DNA of 64,000 bases from an uncultured Peptococcaceae bacterium (GTDB lineage Bacteria; Bacillota; Peptococcia; Peptococcales; Peptococcaceae), in the NCBI GenBank assembly GCA_910585405.1, contig CAJUDO010000013.1, positions 16,216 through 80,215 on the forward strand, read 5' to 3'. The notes below the pieces were generated by a model. The model had not been told where the DNA came from. It saw only the letters and a program-made list of their open reading frames with translations, and did not search any database. Of this stretch, positions 8,761-19,100 are shown piece by piece (the first letter of the stretch is position 1; every line of letters begins with the position of its first letter). Made by a program: the position numbers and the translations under genes.

Positions 8761-11700
8761 GCATAAACAGTCCTGCTCCCGTTCATGGTGATCTCGGTGA
8801 TGCGCTGGGTCAAGGCCGCATCGGCATACCAGCCTGTGAAGGTATAGCCCTCGCGGATTGGTACCCTGTCAAGACGGGCCACCGTATTGGCCGCATACTG
8901 GGCATCGCCGTACTCGGTGCCGCCGTTGGACTGCCAATGCAGGATATAGTAGGTACTGCCGCTGCTCCCGCCGTCGGATCCGGCTGTGCTACTCCATTGC
9001 GCAGTCAGAATAGTATCTCCAGTCACCGTGAGCGCATCGCCGGGCTGACAGATGGTTGCGCCAATGCTCCACCCATTGAAGGTGCAGCCGCTCTTGATGG
9101 GAGCTTTCTTGACCGTAATATCCGTGTTGGGCATCATTCTCTCCCAGTCATAGGTCTCACCGTCGGCGCTCCTGCCGCCATTAAGATCGTAGGCCACCGT
9201 AACTGCCTCCAACACATCGGCCTTTCCGCTCTTGTCTTCATCATAGCCCCATACTGCGTAAAGGGTAATATCTTTACCAGCAAAGGTAACCTCCGCGAGG
9301 ACTACAGGATCTTCATCCTCCCAGCCGAGTATTTTCCCAACAGGCTCTGGCGTCCAACCTATAAAGAGCACAGATTTACCATTTACAGCATCATGTGTGG
9401 GAGACGTTATACTTTCCAAAGTGAGCTTTTCGCCAGAAAGGTAATTCGTCATATCCTCTGGCACACCATTAACGGTACCTCCGCATGGATTGCCATTGAA
9501 TTGAATATGGAGAGGTGCTCCCTCCGCGTAATCGGGCGTCCCGTTACCATTGCGGTCCTCTGCCCAGACAGCGTAGAGGGTTACATTCGCCGTTCCCATG
9601 ATGATTTGGGTTCCCGTAATCAAAATCTTCTCTATATCTTCCTTCTGCCCCGCTTTGAAAGCGACATTGTGATTTTCCCTGCTCCATCCCACAAAAATCT
9701 CTTTGCCATTTCGGGTAAAATTTTTCTCCGTTGACAGCGGAATTTGCGCTCCTTTTTGGATACCGGTCTTGTCTTGCGGTGCAGTTCCGCTGCCGCCGTT
9801 GAGGTCATAGCTGAGCGAGTAGGTTTCCAGCACATCGGCACCATTCTTCCCATCCTCGTCATAGCCCCAGGCTGCATAGACCATCTTGTCGGCGTCCGCA
9901 AAGGTGACCTCGCGGATAGTTGTCGGCGCGGTGTCCGCACGGCTATAAATCGAATTTGTCTGCGTCTCCGTCCAGCCGATAAAGACAACTTTTTTACCAT
10001 CCACATCGGTATACGTGGGAGTTCCAGTCAATGTAACTTTATCGCCGGGAAGATGGATATCGCCATCCGTTGGCACATCGCTCACCGTGCCGCCCTGCTG
10101 GGCATTGCCGTCGTAGGTCAGCTTGTATTCTTCCAGATAGTCTGCCACTTTGTTTCCATTGCGGTCGGCGGCCCAAACGGCGTAGACATTGGTGTTGCCG
10201 TCGGCATCGGCGTATTTGCTGGTATCGGCAGCATCAGTTCCGACGGGTGCCTTATCCAGCATGGTGACCTCTGTCACAATGCTATCCTTCAAAGTATCAT
10301 ACTTCGCCTCGGTTTCAATCACTTGATCCAGTATAGGCGTGGTGCTCCAGCCTATGAAAATGTTGGTATCATAGGTAAATGTCTGGGGTTTTATATCGCC
10401 GGAAGCATTAGCCGCAGGTTCATCATGCGCTACTTCTCTACCAGAGACCATACCGCTGATGGAAAGCGCAGCCTTACCGCCTACCACATGATGATGGGGA
10501 CAGATATAATCCGTACGGACATTGTTATTGCCATGGTAACGAACATGAATGGAATCATCATTGTAATCGGGATTTCCGTTGCCGTTGGCATCCGTCGCAT
10601 AGACTGCATAAAGGGTGACATCGTGGGCGGGCATGGTGTGTTCATCCGCCGAGATGATCTTGTCGATGGTCTCCTGCACCGCATCCGCCTGAAGTACATC
10701 TGTGATCTGCTCCTCACTCCAGCCAACGAAAATCGTATTCTCACCTTTTTTCAGCTGCTCCGTACCAGTATAATCCGGTGTGACCTGTTCGCCTGCGATA
10801 TGCGTTGTGGCTTGCGGCACAGTGCCTGCCGTATTGCCGTTACCGTTATAGGTTACCGAATAGAGCTTTTCCACCACTGCGGTAATAGTTGTGTCCTCTT
10901 CTATTATCAGAGCTTTCAAAGCGTTAAGACCAGCTTCAGTGTTAGCATAAGTCTTATCGCCGACCTGCCAGCCGATAAAGCGATAGCCTTCGTCAGCTGT
11001 TACTGTCGGGACAACATTTCCCAATGTTTCCCCGTGCCATACCTTTTTCGTTTCCGTTTGTGTACTCTTTGCTGCCGCAAATAGTGCGGTCAAAATGTTT
11101 GTTTGGCTCCCACTTCCGAAATCTAAGCTGGCATTCTCCGCCTTAAATATCACCTTATGGGGCTGCTGAAGACCGATCTCCAAGTTCGCTGTGCCGTCTC
11201 CCTTTGCAAGTGTGACGGTAGCAGTAGCAGTCCCAGGATCATTACCCAATGAGAACTTGCTGTTCGTGCCCGGCAGAGAGAATCTCAGCGGGTTTGTGTC
11301 GTTGACATCGGTACCGCCCGGATTGGTGACAATCACATGGTAGGTGTCAGCCATTCTACCAGTAAACTCATAGTTTCCATTCCTTGTAGAAATTTTGTGA
11401 TTGTCGACGCCACCATCAGGTGTTGTCTCTATCTTATCTACGTTGTTCCAATGCGGCGCATATATTTGAACGGCATCTTTTGTGTACAGTTCATCTGTGC
11501 CCTCTGTATACTTGCCGTCAAAATCCTTATCAATAAAGATTTTCCCTTCAATCACACCGGTCTGGAACTCCACCTGAATCCGGGGCAGGGGGTTGTGCCC
11601 CTGATTGGTGGTGTTGCCCACCGAGTAGGGCGATACACCACACGGACCAAAGTTGACAGTTTCACCTACCAAATCTGCATTATCCACAAACTCCGGTACA

Positions 11701-14700
11701 AGGTGCATGTAAACTTCCATTTCGGCGTTTTCTCGGATCCCGGTAGCGGTTTCCTTAACAGCGATTCGTATCATTTTCACCTCGCTCCAGTCATTGATCT
11801 GGTTGGCTTCCACATAGTTATCTGGATTACTATAGTGGAGAGTATCTCCCGATGACACCTTTGATTGAACCGTGGTGCTGTATTTTACCAAAACATTATC
11901 CTTAGACACACCATTAACTGTCGGCTCTCCGTTCAGCTTCATATCGAAATCAAAGGGCTGATCCTGCATGTGGCTGTCCCAGAAATCGCCAGCCTTAGGT
12001 ACAGGAATAAAGTAATAGAAAGCCTTTGCTTCCGCCTCGCTGAAGGCTCTGCCTGTTTCGTTTTTGAGGGTGAAGAGCATGTCAACGGCCTGGCTGTTAT
12101 CTTTAATGAATACCCTCTGTCCATCTACCTCATAGTTTGTATAATCGCCCGGAGTGTAGTCAGGATTCGGGGCACTCGTGTCCACCATTTTTGCGCCGAA
12201 GGTGAAGGTCAGACCCAGACGGGCCGCCACCACGGACAGCTTGGTACCCGCGACATTGACGTTGAAGGTGCTGAAGCGCACATCTGTCTTGCCGTCATTG
12301 TCCATATCATAGGTATCAAAAACCTGATACTGGCTCAGGGTGCCGTTATTGCTTGTAGATGCCAGCGACGCGCTCTTGAACCGGACGCAGTCCCGCATAT
12401 CCAGGGTCATGGCCTCCGCGTCCTTGGCAATCTCCATATCAAAGGAAATACCAATCTGATACTGCCCCAGCGTATCCGTAAACCAGCCGACCTTGTTGCC
12501 TGTAAGATCGATTTTGTACAGCTTGTAGGCAGTCCCGGTGGCGCCGTCCGCCGTGGCCGCGGGCGCCGATACCTCCTCAAGCGTACCACTTATTGGTGTT
12601 CTTATGGGCCTGTCCACCGTCTCCGTAACCGCGTCGAATAGGAAGACCTTATCCGCCATTCTTCCGGCCTCTTGGTACAATTGCAGGTTTTTAACCGTGA
12701 TCTTTTCCGGCAGGCGGATATAGATTACCGGGTCGGTCATGATGTTGTTGCTTGAATAGGGATAGGCGGAGGAGCTGAGCAGACCGTTAAAAGTAATCGT
12801 GTCTCCCGCCGTCGCCTTGGTCTTGCTCAGGATCGGCATTCTTTCCATACTGCCTTCCACGTATGCCTGCTCCATTCCCGGCGGGATCTCGCCCGCTGTA
12901 CCCGTAACGACAACATTATAGTTGGCTGTTTTTTGGTTCGTCTTCTCGGGGCCATCGTCATACATCGTCATGGTAGCAAAGCTGTTATAAGTGCCCGCAT
13001 CCCCTGTCAGCAGCTTGCCGAAGGTAGTAGCATAGCCCGAAGTGGGATCGGAGGATCGGGACGACACATAGCCCACATAGTCCTTCTCATAGCTGCCAAC
13101 GCTGGCGATTATGCTGGTGAAATACTCGTCTGCCTGAAGGCCCGCCATCTCCGCGGTAAAGGTGACGAAGCCGCCTTCGCTGGTAAGGGCATTTCCGTAG
13201 GGGATCGGTGATGATTCACTTTCGGTGGTCGTATACCAAACCGAAACGTTATTTCCAGTTGTTGCGGGAATCTTTTGGGCGGTCACGCCGATCTTACCAT
13301 TATTGGCGTATGTAAATTCCACCACCTTTTTGGCGCTGGCATCGCCGCCATGGTTGACCACATGGAACTGCCCCAGATAATAGACAATGCTGGGGTCGGA
13401 GCTATATTCGTTATAGATGGGTGATGATGCTTGTCTTGTACCGCCTGTCACCGTCATACTTTCGCCGGCACGCGCTGTAAATGAGAGACCTGTAAATTGA
13501 CTTAAGGGATACCATACGCTGTCATCGGCCCATGTGATTGTCCCGTTGACTGCGCCGTTCGCAACGGTCGGTGCCGCACCTGTGTTTCCGGAATTTATTA
13601 AAATTGAGCTGTTGCTCCACTTGACGGCATTCGCAGCCGTGTTGGTGCACTCCTCTGTCCACCTAAAGTAGGGAGTAAAGTATTCCTGCCCGTACTCCAA
13701 ATACAGATTTTCCCATGTCAGGGTGACAGTATGATCAGCATTATCCGTCTGCCGGAAGTTGAAGCCGTTCACATAATTTCCGCCATCATCCTTGTGCTTC
13801 TCCGGATCCAGCATGTTGGGCCTGGGGGACTCTCCCGGAGGATCCCAGGTGATGTGATCTAATTCCGCGTAGACGTTGCTACCGTCTTTTACAAAGTACG
13901 GAAGAGCAATGGTGATCTCCAGCTTCTTGAAGAACTGGGCCATGTCGATGTAGTCCTTGTCCGGGTTTATCCATATCTGCCGCAGGGCAAAGGGCTGGTT
14001 CGCCGCTGTAGGCACACCGTTCTTCACGCCGATACGGGACAGTCTGGGGCCGGTCTGGATGGCTCTTTCTGCATCGTAGTTACCCGTGATCTTGGCTGCG
14101 GCGGAAATCGTTTGGTATTCCTGACCGTTTTCTCCATCCGTATAGACTTTGACCGTCAGCTGACTACCAAGCGTCTGTTCCTTCTTTCTGTTCCAAAGAG
14201 TCGTGTCCGGGGCCAGGATGATATTGAAGCTGTTCTCCTCCGCTGTATTCTTGAGAGAGTAGGTGATGGTGCCATTCTGCGGGCAATATCCGCCGTAATT
14301 GTTAGCGCTCTTCAGCTTATCAATACTTTCCGGCGTTACGCTCTCCGCCATGCCACCCCGTTCAGGGATGGGGTATTCCACCACGGTCAGCCCGTCGGGC
14401 ACGGTGATCGCCACCTTCTTGTTGGGCAGATTCAGCGTGCTCTTCACCTCAATGTGCAGAGTAAACTGCTTGGAGAAATCCACAGAGAACTCGCCGCCGT
14501 CAGTCAGGGTCTGATTGGCCGTACCTTCCGCCCAGATCTCCGCTGTTTTAATTTCCATGGTAGCGTCATCCAGGGTCTGGATGGCAAAGGTCTCCAGTAC
14601 CGTCAGGAGCATCTCGATCTTTTCCGCGTCCATCTGCGCCTGCTGCTCCGGCTCCAAGCCCTCGTAGGCCCGCTTGGCGGCAAGGAGTTCTTCATAAAGC

Positions 14701-15440
14701 TCTATAGCAGCCGCCTCATCCAGCGTTTCTGGGTCTACCTGTTCCAACCGGGCCAGCGCATCGTCGATCTGCTGCTGCACCGGGCACACGGCGCAGACGA
14801 AGGTGCACACGGGATTTTCCTCGGTATAGCCGCAGGCCGCGTCATGGGCCGGATGATGGGTACAAAGATTGTCCCCGGATGGATTCGGCGCTTGTTCTAC
14901 CTCCTCCGGCTGTTCTTCTTTTAAAATGGCAAAAAGCGCATCGGCATTGGCAATCTGTACCTGTTCCTCCGGGCTCAGAGCCTGATAGGCCTCCTTGGCG
15001 GCGCGGATTTGCTCCAGAAGTGCCTCGTCCTGTTCCTCAGCGTTTTGGGTAAGAAGCGCATCAATCTGCCGCTGCACCGCACAAATGGCACAGACGAAGG
15101 TGCACACGGGGTTTTCCTCGGTGTAGCCGCAGGCCGCGTCATGCTCCGGATGATGGACGCAGCTTCCGCTGTCTGGAGGCAGTTCTTCTGGATTTTCGGT
15201 GCTGTCCCCATCTTCTGTTTCCTGCCCGCCGTCAACATTTAACAAGCCTTCTCCAGTATCTTCCTGGGTATCCTCTGCAACGCCCAACAGTGTCTCCGCA
15301 GCAGCCACGCTGAAAGCGCCGCCCACATTTGTGCTCAGAAAGGCGACGCACAATACCGCACTCAGAATTCCGCGCCATAGCTGTTTTTTGCTTTTACGGC
15401 TATGCCTTCCATTTCTTTTATTTTTCGTCCTCAAAAACAT
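8079..15440 (-). CDS. Giant SLH-anchored surface protein with InlB-like repeats
   Basis: Secreted cell-surface protein of about 2,453 residues. I chose the ATG at 15440 because it follows AAGGGGGAT, rather than the open frame that extends further upstream. A basic, hydrophobic signal peptide occupies about residues 12-48. Next come two copies of a Cys/His-rich motif (HHPxHDAACGYTEENPVC) each followed by a helical segment (about 90-300), then a long beta-rich region (300-1400). A CnaB-like segment ('IEGKIFIDKDFDGKY') follows at about 1300-1400, then InlB-like repeats (YNGNG...LYAVxA) alternating with EF-hand-like loops, and three SLH motifs at the C-terminus that should bind cell-wall polymer. 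It is probably an adhesin or S-layer-associated protein. The coding sequence is more G+C-rich than its surroundings, suggesting transfer. It has no operon partner. Confidence 0.85.
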   Translation of the reverse strand: MFLRTKNKRNGRHSRKSKKQLWRGILSAVLCVAFLSTNVGGAFSVAAAETLLGVAEDTQEDTGEGLLNVDGGQETEDGDSTENPEELPPDSGSCVHHPEHDAACGYTEENPVCTFVCAICAVQRQIDALLTQNAEEQDEALLEQIRAAKEAYQALSPEEQVQIANADALFAILKEEQPEEVEQAPNPSGDNLCTHHPAHDAACGYTEENPVCTFVCAVCPVQQQIDDALARLEQVDPETLDEAAAIELYEELLAAKRAYEGLEPEQQAQMDAEKIEMLLTVLETFAIQTLDDATMEIKTAEIWAEGTANQTLTDGGEFSVDFSKQFTLHIEVKSTLNLPNKKVAITVPDGLTVVEYPIPERGGMAESVTPESIDKLKSANNYGGYCPQNGTITYSLKNTAEENSFNIILAPDTTLWNRKKEQTLGSQLTVKVYTDGENGQEYQTISAAAKITGNYDAERAIQTGPRLSRIGVKNGVPTAANQPFALRQIWINPDKDYIDMAQFFKKLEITIALPYFVKDGSNVYAELDHITWDPPGESPRPNMLDPEKHKDDGGNYVNGFNFRQTDNADHTVTLTWENLYLEYGQEYFTPYFRWTEECTNTAANAVKWSNSSILINSGNTGAAPTVANGAVNGTITWADDSVWYPLSQFTGLSFTARAGESMTVTGGTRQASSPIYNEYSSDPSIVYYLGQFHVVNHGGDASAKKVVEFTYANNGKIGVTAQKIPATTGNNVSVWYTTTESESSPIPYGNALTSEGGFVTFTAEMAGLQADEYFTSIIASVGSYEKDYVGYVSSRSSDPTSGYATTFGKLLTGDAGTYNSFATMTMYDDGPEKTNQKTANYNVVVTGTAGEIPPGMEQAYVEGSMERMPILSKTKATAGDTITFNGLLSSSAYPYSSNNIMTDPVIYIRLPEKITVKNLQLYQEAGRMADKVFLFDAVTETVDRPIRTPISGTLEEVSAPAATADGATGTAYKLYKIDLTGNKVGWFTDTLGQYQIGISFDMEIAKDAEAMTLDMRDCVRFKSASLASTSNNGTLSQYQVFDTYDMDNDGKTDVRFSTFNVNVAGTKLSVVAARLGLTFTFGAKMVDTSAPNPDYTPGDYTNYEVDGQRVFIKDNSQAVDMLFTLKNETGRAFSEAEAKAFYYFIPVPKAGDFWDSHMQDQPFDFDMKLNGEPTVNGVSKDNVLVKYSTTVQSKVSSGDTLHYSNPDNYVEANQINDWSEVKMIRIAVKETATGIRENAEMEVYMHLVPEFVDNADLVGETVNFGPCGVSPYSVGNTTNQGHNPLPRIQVEFQTGVIEGKIFIDKDFDGKYTEGTDELYTKDAVQIYAPHWNNVDKIETTPDGGVDNHKISTRNGNYEFTGRMADTYHVIVTNPGGTDVNDTNPLRFSLPGTNSKFSLGNDPGTATATVTLAKGDGTANLEIGLQQPHKVIFKAENASLDFGSGSQTNILTALFAAAKSTQTETKKVWHGETLGNVVPTVTADEGYRFIGWQVGDKTYANTEAGLNALKALIIEEDTTITAVVEKLYSVTYNGNGNTAGTVPQATTHIAGEQVTPDYTGTEQLKKGENTIFVGWSEEQITDVLQADAVQETIDKIISADEHTMPAHDVTLYAVYATDANGNGNPDYNDDSIHVRYHGNNNVRTDYICPHHHVVGGKAALSISGMVSGREVAHDEPAANASGDIKPQTFTYDTNIFIGWSTTPILDQVIETEAKYDTLKDSIVTEVTMLDKAPVGTDAADTSKYADADGNTNVYAVWAADRNGNKVADYLEEYKLTYDGNAQQGGTVSDVPTDGDIHLPGDKVTLTGTPTYTDVDGKKVVFIGWTETQTNSIYSRADTAPTTIREVTFADADKMVYAAWGYDEDGKNGADVLETYSLSYDLNGGSGTAPQDKTGIQKGAQIPLSTEKNFTRNGKEIFVGWSRENHNVAFKAGQKEDIEKILITGTQIIMGTANVTLYAVWAEDRNGNGTPDYAEGAPLHIQFNGNPCGGTVNGVPEDMTNYLSGEKLTLESITSPTHDAVNGKSVLFIGWTPEPVGKILGWEDEDPVVLAEVTFAGKDITLYAVWGYDEDKSGKADVLEAVTVAYDLNGGRSADGETYDWERMMPNTDITVKKAPIKSGCTFNGWSIGATICQPGDALTVTGDTILTAQWSSTAGSDGGSSGSTYYILHWQSNGGTEYGDAQYAANTVARLDRVPIREGYTFTGWYADAALTQRITEITMNGSRTVYAGWEPTDVPQWLDGKTHFAYVFGYEDGTVHPLHNISRAEVSAIFFRLLDGEIRDGNLTASNPFVDVQEGDWYNTSVSTMARLGILKGRTGDCFAPDAPITRAEFAAICARFDTSGISGGSNFTDISDHWAQGEIARAAALGWIKGYEDGTFRPENYITRAEAMTMINRMLNRLPEDEADLLKGMKTWSDNKPGTWYYLTVQEATNSHAFTCRDGVHEQWTALTADEA
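9000..10870 (-). repeat. InlB-like repeats alternating with EF-hand-like Asp/Asn loops
   Basis: The coding region repeats a unit of roughly 115-140 codons. Each contains a Listeria-Bacteroides (InlB B) type repeat (YNGN...GW...LYAVW) followed by a short acidic loop. The five loops read DANGNGNPD, DRNGNKVAD, DEDGKNGAD, DRNGNGTPD and DEDKSGKAD, near 10,590, 10,160, 9,850, 9,550 and 9,225. The loops look like dockerin/thrombospondin-3-type calcium ligands; calcium binding is an inference. Confidence 0.7.
14770..15175 (-). repeat. Two tandem Cys/His motif plus helical-segment units
   Basis: Near-identical DNA at about 14,778-14,875 and 15,081-15,165 encodes the HHPxHDAACGYTEENPVCTF motif twice. 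Each copy is followed by VQxQID and a 60-75 residue helical segment with the pattern AKxAYxxLxPEEQ. This is an in-gene duplication of a possible metal-binding or disulfide-linked module with a helical spacer. Confidence 0.75.
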
Positions 15441-16188
15441 ATATAATCCCCCTTCTGTCTCTTTTTTCAGAATCATCAGTTTTTTGTCTGTATGCATAGC
15501 TTATCATGCTATCGATTCCCCATAATCCAGCCTTTCCCATATGAACCTCACACCTTGCACCGCCATTTATCGTTATATAAGGGAATCTGTTATACAGCGA
15601 AAGGCTTTTTCTTTTAAAGCATACTTTTTTGGACATAGAAAATGTGTGGTTAGAGCACAAAAAAATACAGCCATACAAATGGAAATCCCATTTATATAGC
15701 TGCGTAATGCTTTGAATATTATGCTCTGATACAAAGGTGAAAAAGTATGTTTTTTCGCATAGGTTATGTGTATAGCAAAATTCATAGATATAACGGCTGT
15801 CGGCCTCCAATATCCGTGTTTATGAAAAATTTTTCTGTAGATATTTTTTACCTTCACCTCATACTTTTTATAAAAATAATAATACCAAATTTTTCGGGAA
15901 TATTATAGCATATCTTAAGAAAAAAATACAGTATTTTATGAACATTGGAGACTATAAATTTTCTTCATTTTGACCTTTTCTCGAATCAGGTGCAGTATAA
16001 AAATGAAAGCAGCAATATACCAGCTTGTTTGCTGTCCTTTGTTATAAAAGGCACTATTTTCCTCTTGATTTTTCCTTCTATGTAACTCAACTGTCAGGAT
16101 TGCGCGCTGTATTTCCAAATGAAAAAAGCAGCCGCCCCGCATAGGGAGCAGCCGCTTCGTTGTAATTCTGTTTTATTTCTGCGCTCTG
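15441..16188. other. A+T-rich intergenic stretch between pyc and the surface-protein gene
   Basis: There is no gene I can support. Leftward open frames here (for example 15573-15857 and 15936-16142) lack good ribosome binding sites and recognisable sequence. The stretch should hold the surface-protein promoter and a long leader, but I could not pick a convincing -35/-10 pair. A wobble-rich hairpin at about 16124-16162 followed by TTTTTT on the minus strand may terminate pyc. Confidence 0.5.
16124..16162 (-). terminator. Possible pyc terminator
   Basis: On the minus strand, AGCGGCTGCTCCC and GGGGCGGCTGCT can pair with several G-U pairs, followed by TTTTTT, about 27 bases past the pyc stop. 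Pairing is imperfect. Confidence 0.4.
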
Positions 16189-19100
16189 TTATTCAATGGT
16201 TGCAATCAATTCGCCAGCCACTACCTGCTGACCTTCTTTTACATTGATTTTGCCAATTTTACCGGTTGCCGTAGCCAATACGTTGGTTTCCATCTTCATG
16301 GCTTCCAGCACAGCGATTGGTTCATTTTCTTTTACTTCATCGCCTTCCTTCACCAAGAGCTTGATCAAGGTGCCAGGAATGTTGGCGCCGACTTCATTTG
16401 GATTGCCTTCATCCGCCATCACGGTAGACGCAACAGTGGCTACCGATTTTGCGGCTTTATCCAAAATCTTAACAGTTCTTCTGTTACCGTTTACTTCAAA
16501 AATTAATTCGCGGAAGCCTTCCATATCCGGCTTGCGGATCTCTACCAGCTTGGTTACCAAAATTTTACCTTCGCTCAGAGCGATTTCACAGGTTTCCCCT
16601 TCGGTAATGCCATGGAAGAACACGTCGCTGCCCATGTGTACAAATTCACCGTTATCCAGTTTTGCTTCCAGATAATCTTCGTATACTTTTGGATACATGC
16701 AGTAGCTCATTACCTGCTTCATATCTGCGTCGATGCCGAATTCTTCATCCAGATGTTTTTTGATTTCGGCAAAATCTTCAGCCGGCAGCAGTTCGCCAGG
16801 ACGGCAGGTGATAGGTTCTTTGCCTTTCAGTACCAGCTGCTGCAATTTTTCCGGGAAGCCGCCTTCCGGCTGACCCATCATGCCTTCAAAATAGGTCACT
16901 ACAGAGTCTGGGAAGTCCATGCTCTTAGCTTTTTCATAAATATTTTCCGGTGTCAAGTCATTCTGAATCATGAAGATAGTCAAGTCGCCCACCACTTTAG
17001 AAGATGGCGTAACTTTTACAATATCACCCAGCATCATGTTGACATCGCGGTACATTTTCTTCACATCGTCAAATCTATGGCCTAGGCCAAAGCTTTCTAC
17101 CTGAGCTTTCAGGTTGGAATACTGACCGCCAGGAATTTCATATTTATAAATTTCCGCATTGGTTGCTTTTAAGCCAGATTCAAATCCACCGTATACAGGA
17201 CGTACAGCAGACCAGTAATCGGATACCTTCTGCAAATCGTCTACGGACATACCGGTCTCACGATCGGTATGTTCCAGCGCAGCCACAATGGAGTTCAATG
17301 CTGGCTGGCTGGTCAAGCCGGCCATTGCGTTGATGGCGCAGTCTGCAATATCCACGCCAGCTTCGGAAGCAGCCAAAACAGTTGCTACGCCGTTACCGGT
17401 GGTATCATGGGTATGCAGATGAATTGGAATACCGATTTCCTGTTTCAGTGTGCTTACCAATTTTCTGGCAGCAGCCGGTTTCAACAGACCAGACATATCT
17501 TTAATGCCCAGGATATGGGTACCGGCTTTTTCCAGTTCTTTTGCCATTTTTACATAGTACTGTAATGTATATTTGTCACGGCTTGCATCCATGATGTCGC
17601 CGGTGTAGCACAGGCAAGCTTCGCAAACCTTGTTCTGTTTCAGAGTTTCGTCAATGGCAACTTCCATGCCCTTCAGCCAGTTCAGGGAGTCAAAAATACG
17701 GAACACGTCAATCCCGGCATCGGCAGATTCTTTTACGAAAGCGCGAATTACATTGTCCGGATAGTTTTTGTATCCAACAGCATTGGCACCGCGCAGCAGC
17801 ATCTGGAACAATACATTTGGAATTTTCTGCCGCAGCAGATCCAGTCTTTCCCACGGAGATTCTTTCAGGAACCGATAAGCAACGTCAAAGGTAGCGCCGC
17901 CCCACATTTCCAGGGAGAATGCATCTTTTTCAATGACAGAGGTCGCGTCGGCAATCAGGTTCATATCTCTGGTACGCACACGGGTAGCCATCAAGGACTG
18001 ATGAGCATCACGGAAGGTAGTATCTGTCAAAAGCAAACGTTTCTGATCCAATACCCATTTAGCCAGTTTTTCCGGACCATAAGCATCCAGATACTGTTTT
18101 GTGCCGCTCAGATCAGCAGGCACAGTATAATCGGTCGGTACACGAGGTACATCAAATTTTGGTTTTACACCCTTTGTCTCATTGACAACTTTTTCGCCCA
18201 GGAACTTCAGCAATTTTAGTTCTTTATCGCCTTTTTTATTGGCGGTAAATAATTCTGGTGTCTTGGCAATGAAATTGGTATCGCAGTTGCCGTTGCGGAA
18301 ATCTTCATGGTTCAAGACGTTCATAATAAAACCGATATTGGTTTTTACACCTTTGATATTGGTTTCTTTTAAAGCACGCAGCGCTTTGTTTACGGTGTCA
18401 TTGAAGGTTCTGCTGTGTGCAATTACTTTTACCAGCAGGCTGTCATAATAGGGGCTGATCACCGAACCGGTAAACGCGTTGCCGCCATCCAGACGAATCC
18501 CGTTACCAGAACTGGAGCGATAAACGTCAATAATCCCTGTATCCGGTGCAAAGTTATTGGCCGGATCCTCAGTGGTAATACGGCACTGAATGGCATAGCC
18601 GTTGGCTTTGATGTCATCCTGGGATTTGATATTAATCTCTTCGGAGTTCAGCGGATAGCCTTCTGCCACTAAAATCTGTGCCTGCACAATATCCACGCCG
18701 GTAATCATCTCAGAAACGGTATGTTCTACCTGAATACGAGGATTCATTTCAATGAAATAATGCTGACCGCTGGCATCTACTAAGAATTCAACAGTACCAG
18801 CACCGCGATAATGTACAGAGCCGGCAATTTTCAAAGCGTCGCTGCAGATAGCCTGACGCTGTTCTTCGCTCAAACACAATGCAGGACCAAATTCGATTAC
18901 TTTCTGATGACGGCGCTGAATGGAGCAATCACGTTCAAACAAATGCACCAGGTTGCCGTGTTTATCACCTAATACCTGTACCTCAATGTGTTTCGGATTT
19001 TCGATATATTTTTCAACGAAAATTGTGTCAATCCCAAAAGCTTTTTTTGCCTCGCTCTTGGCGCTTCTATATTCCTGCAGCAGATCTTTTTCATCCCGCA

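Noticed and set aside
7890..11084. Long plus-strand open frames (about 614 and 446 codons) opposite the surface-protein gene
   Set aside because: They are antisense to a clearly coding, repeat-containing gene, have no ribosome binding sites and no recognisable domains; high G+C repeats commonly leave the opposite strand open.
15418..16142. Three leftward open frames of 68-130 codons between the surface-protein gene and pyc
   Set aside because: No good ribosome binding site, no family resemblance, A+T-rich low-complexity translation, mutual overlap.
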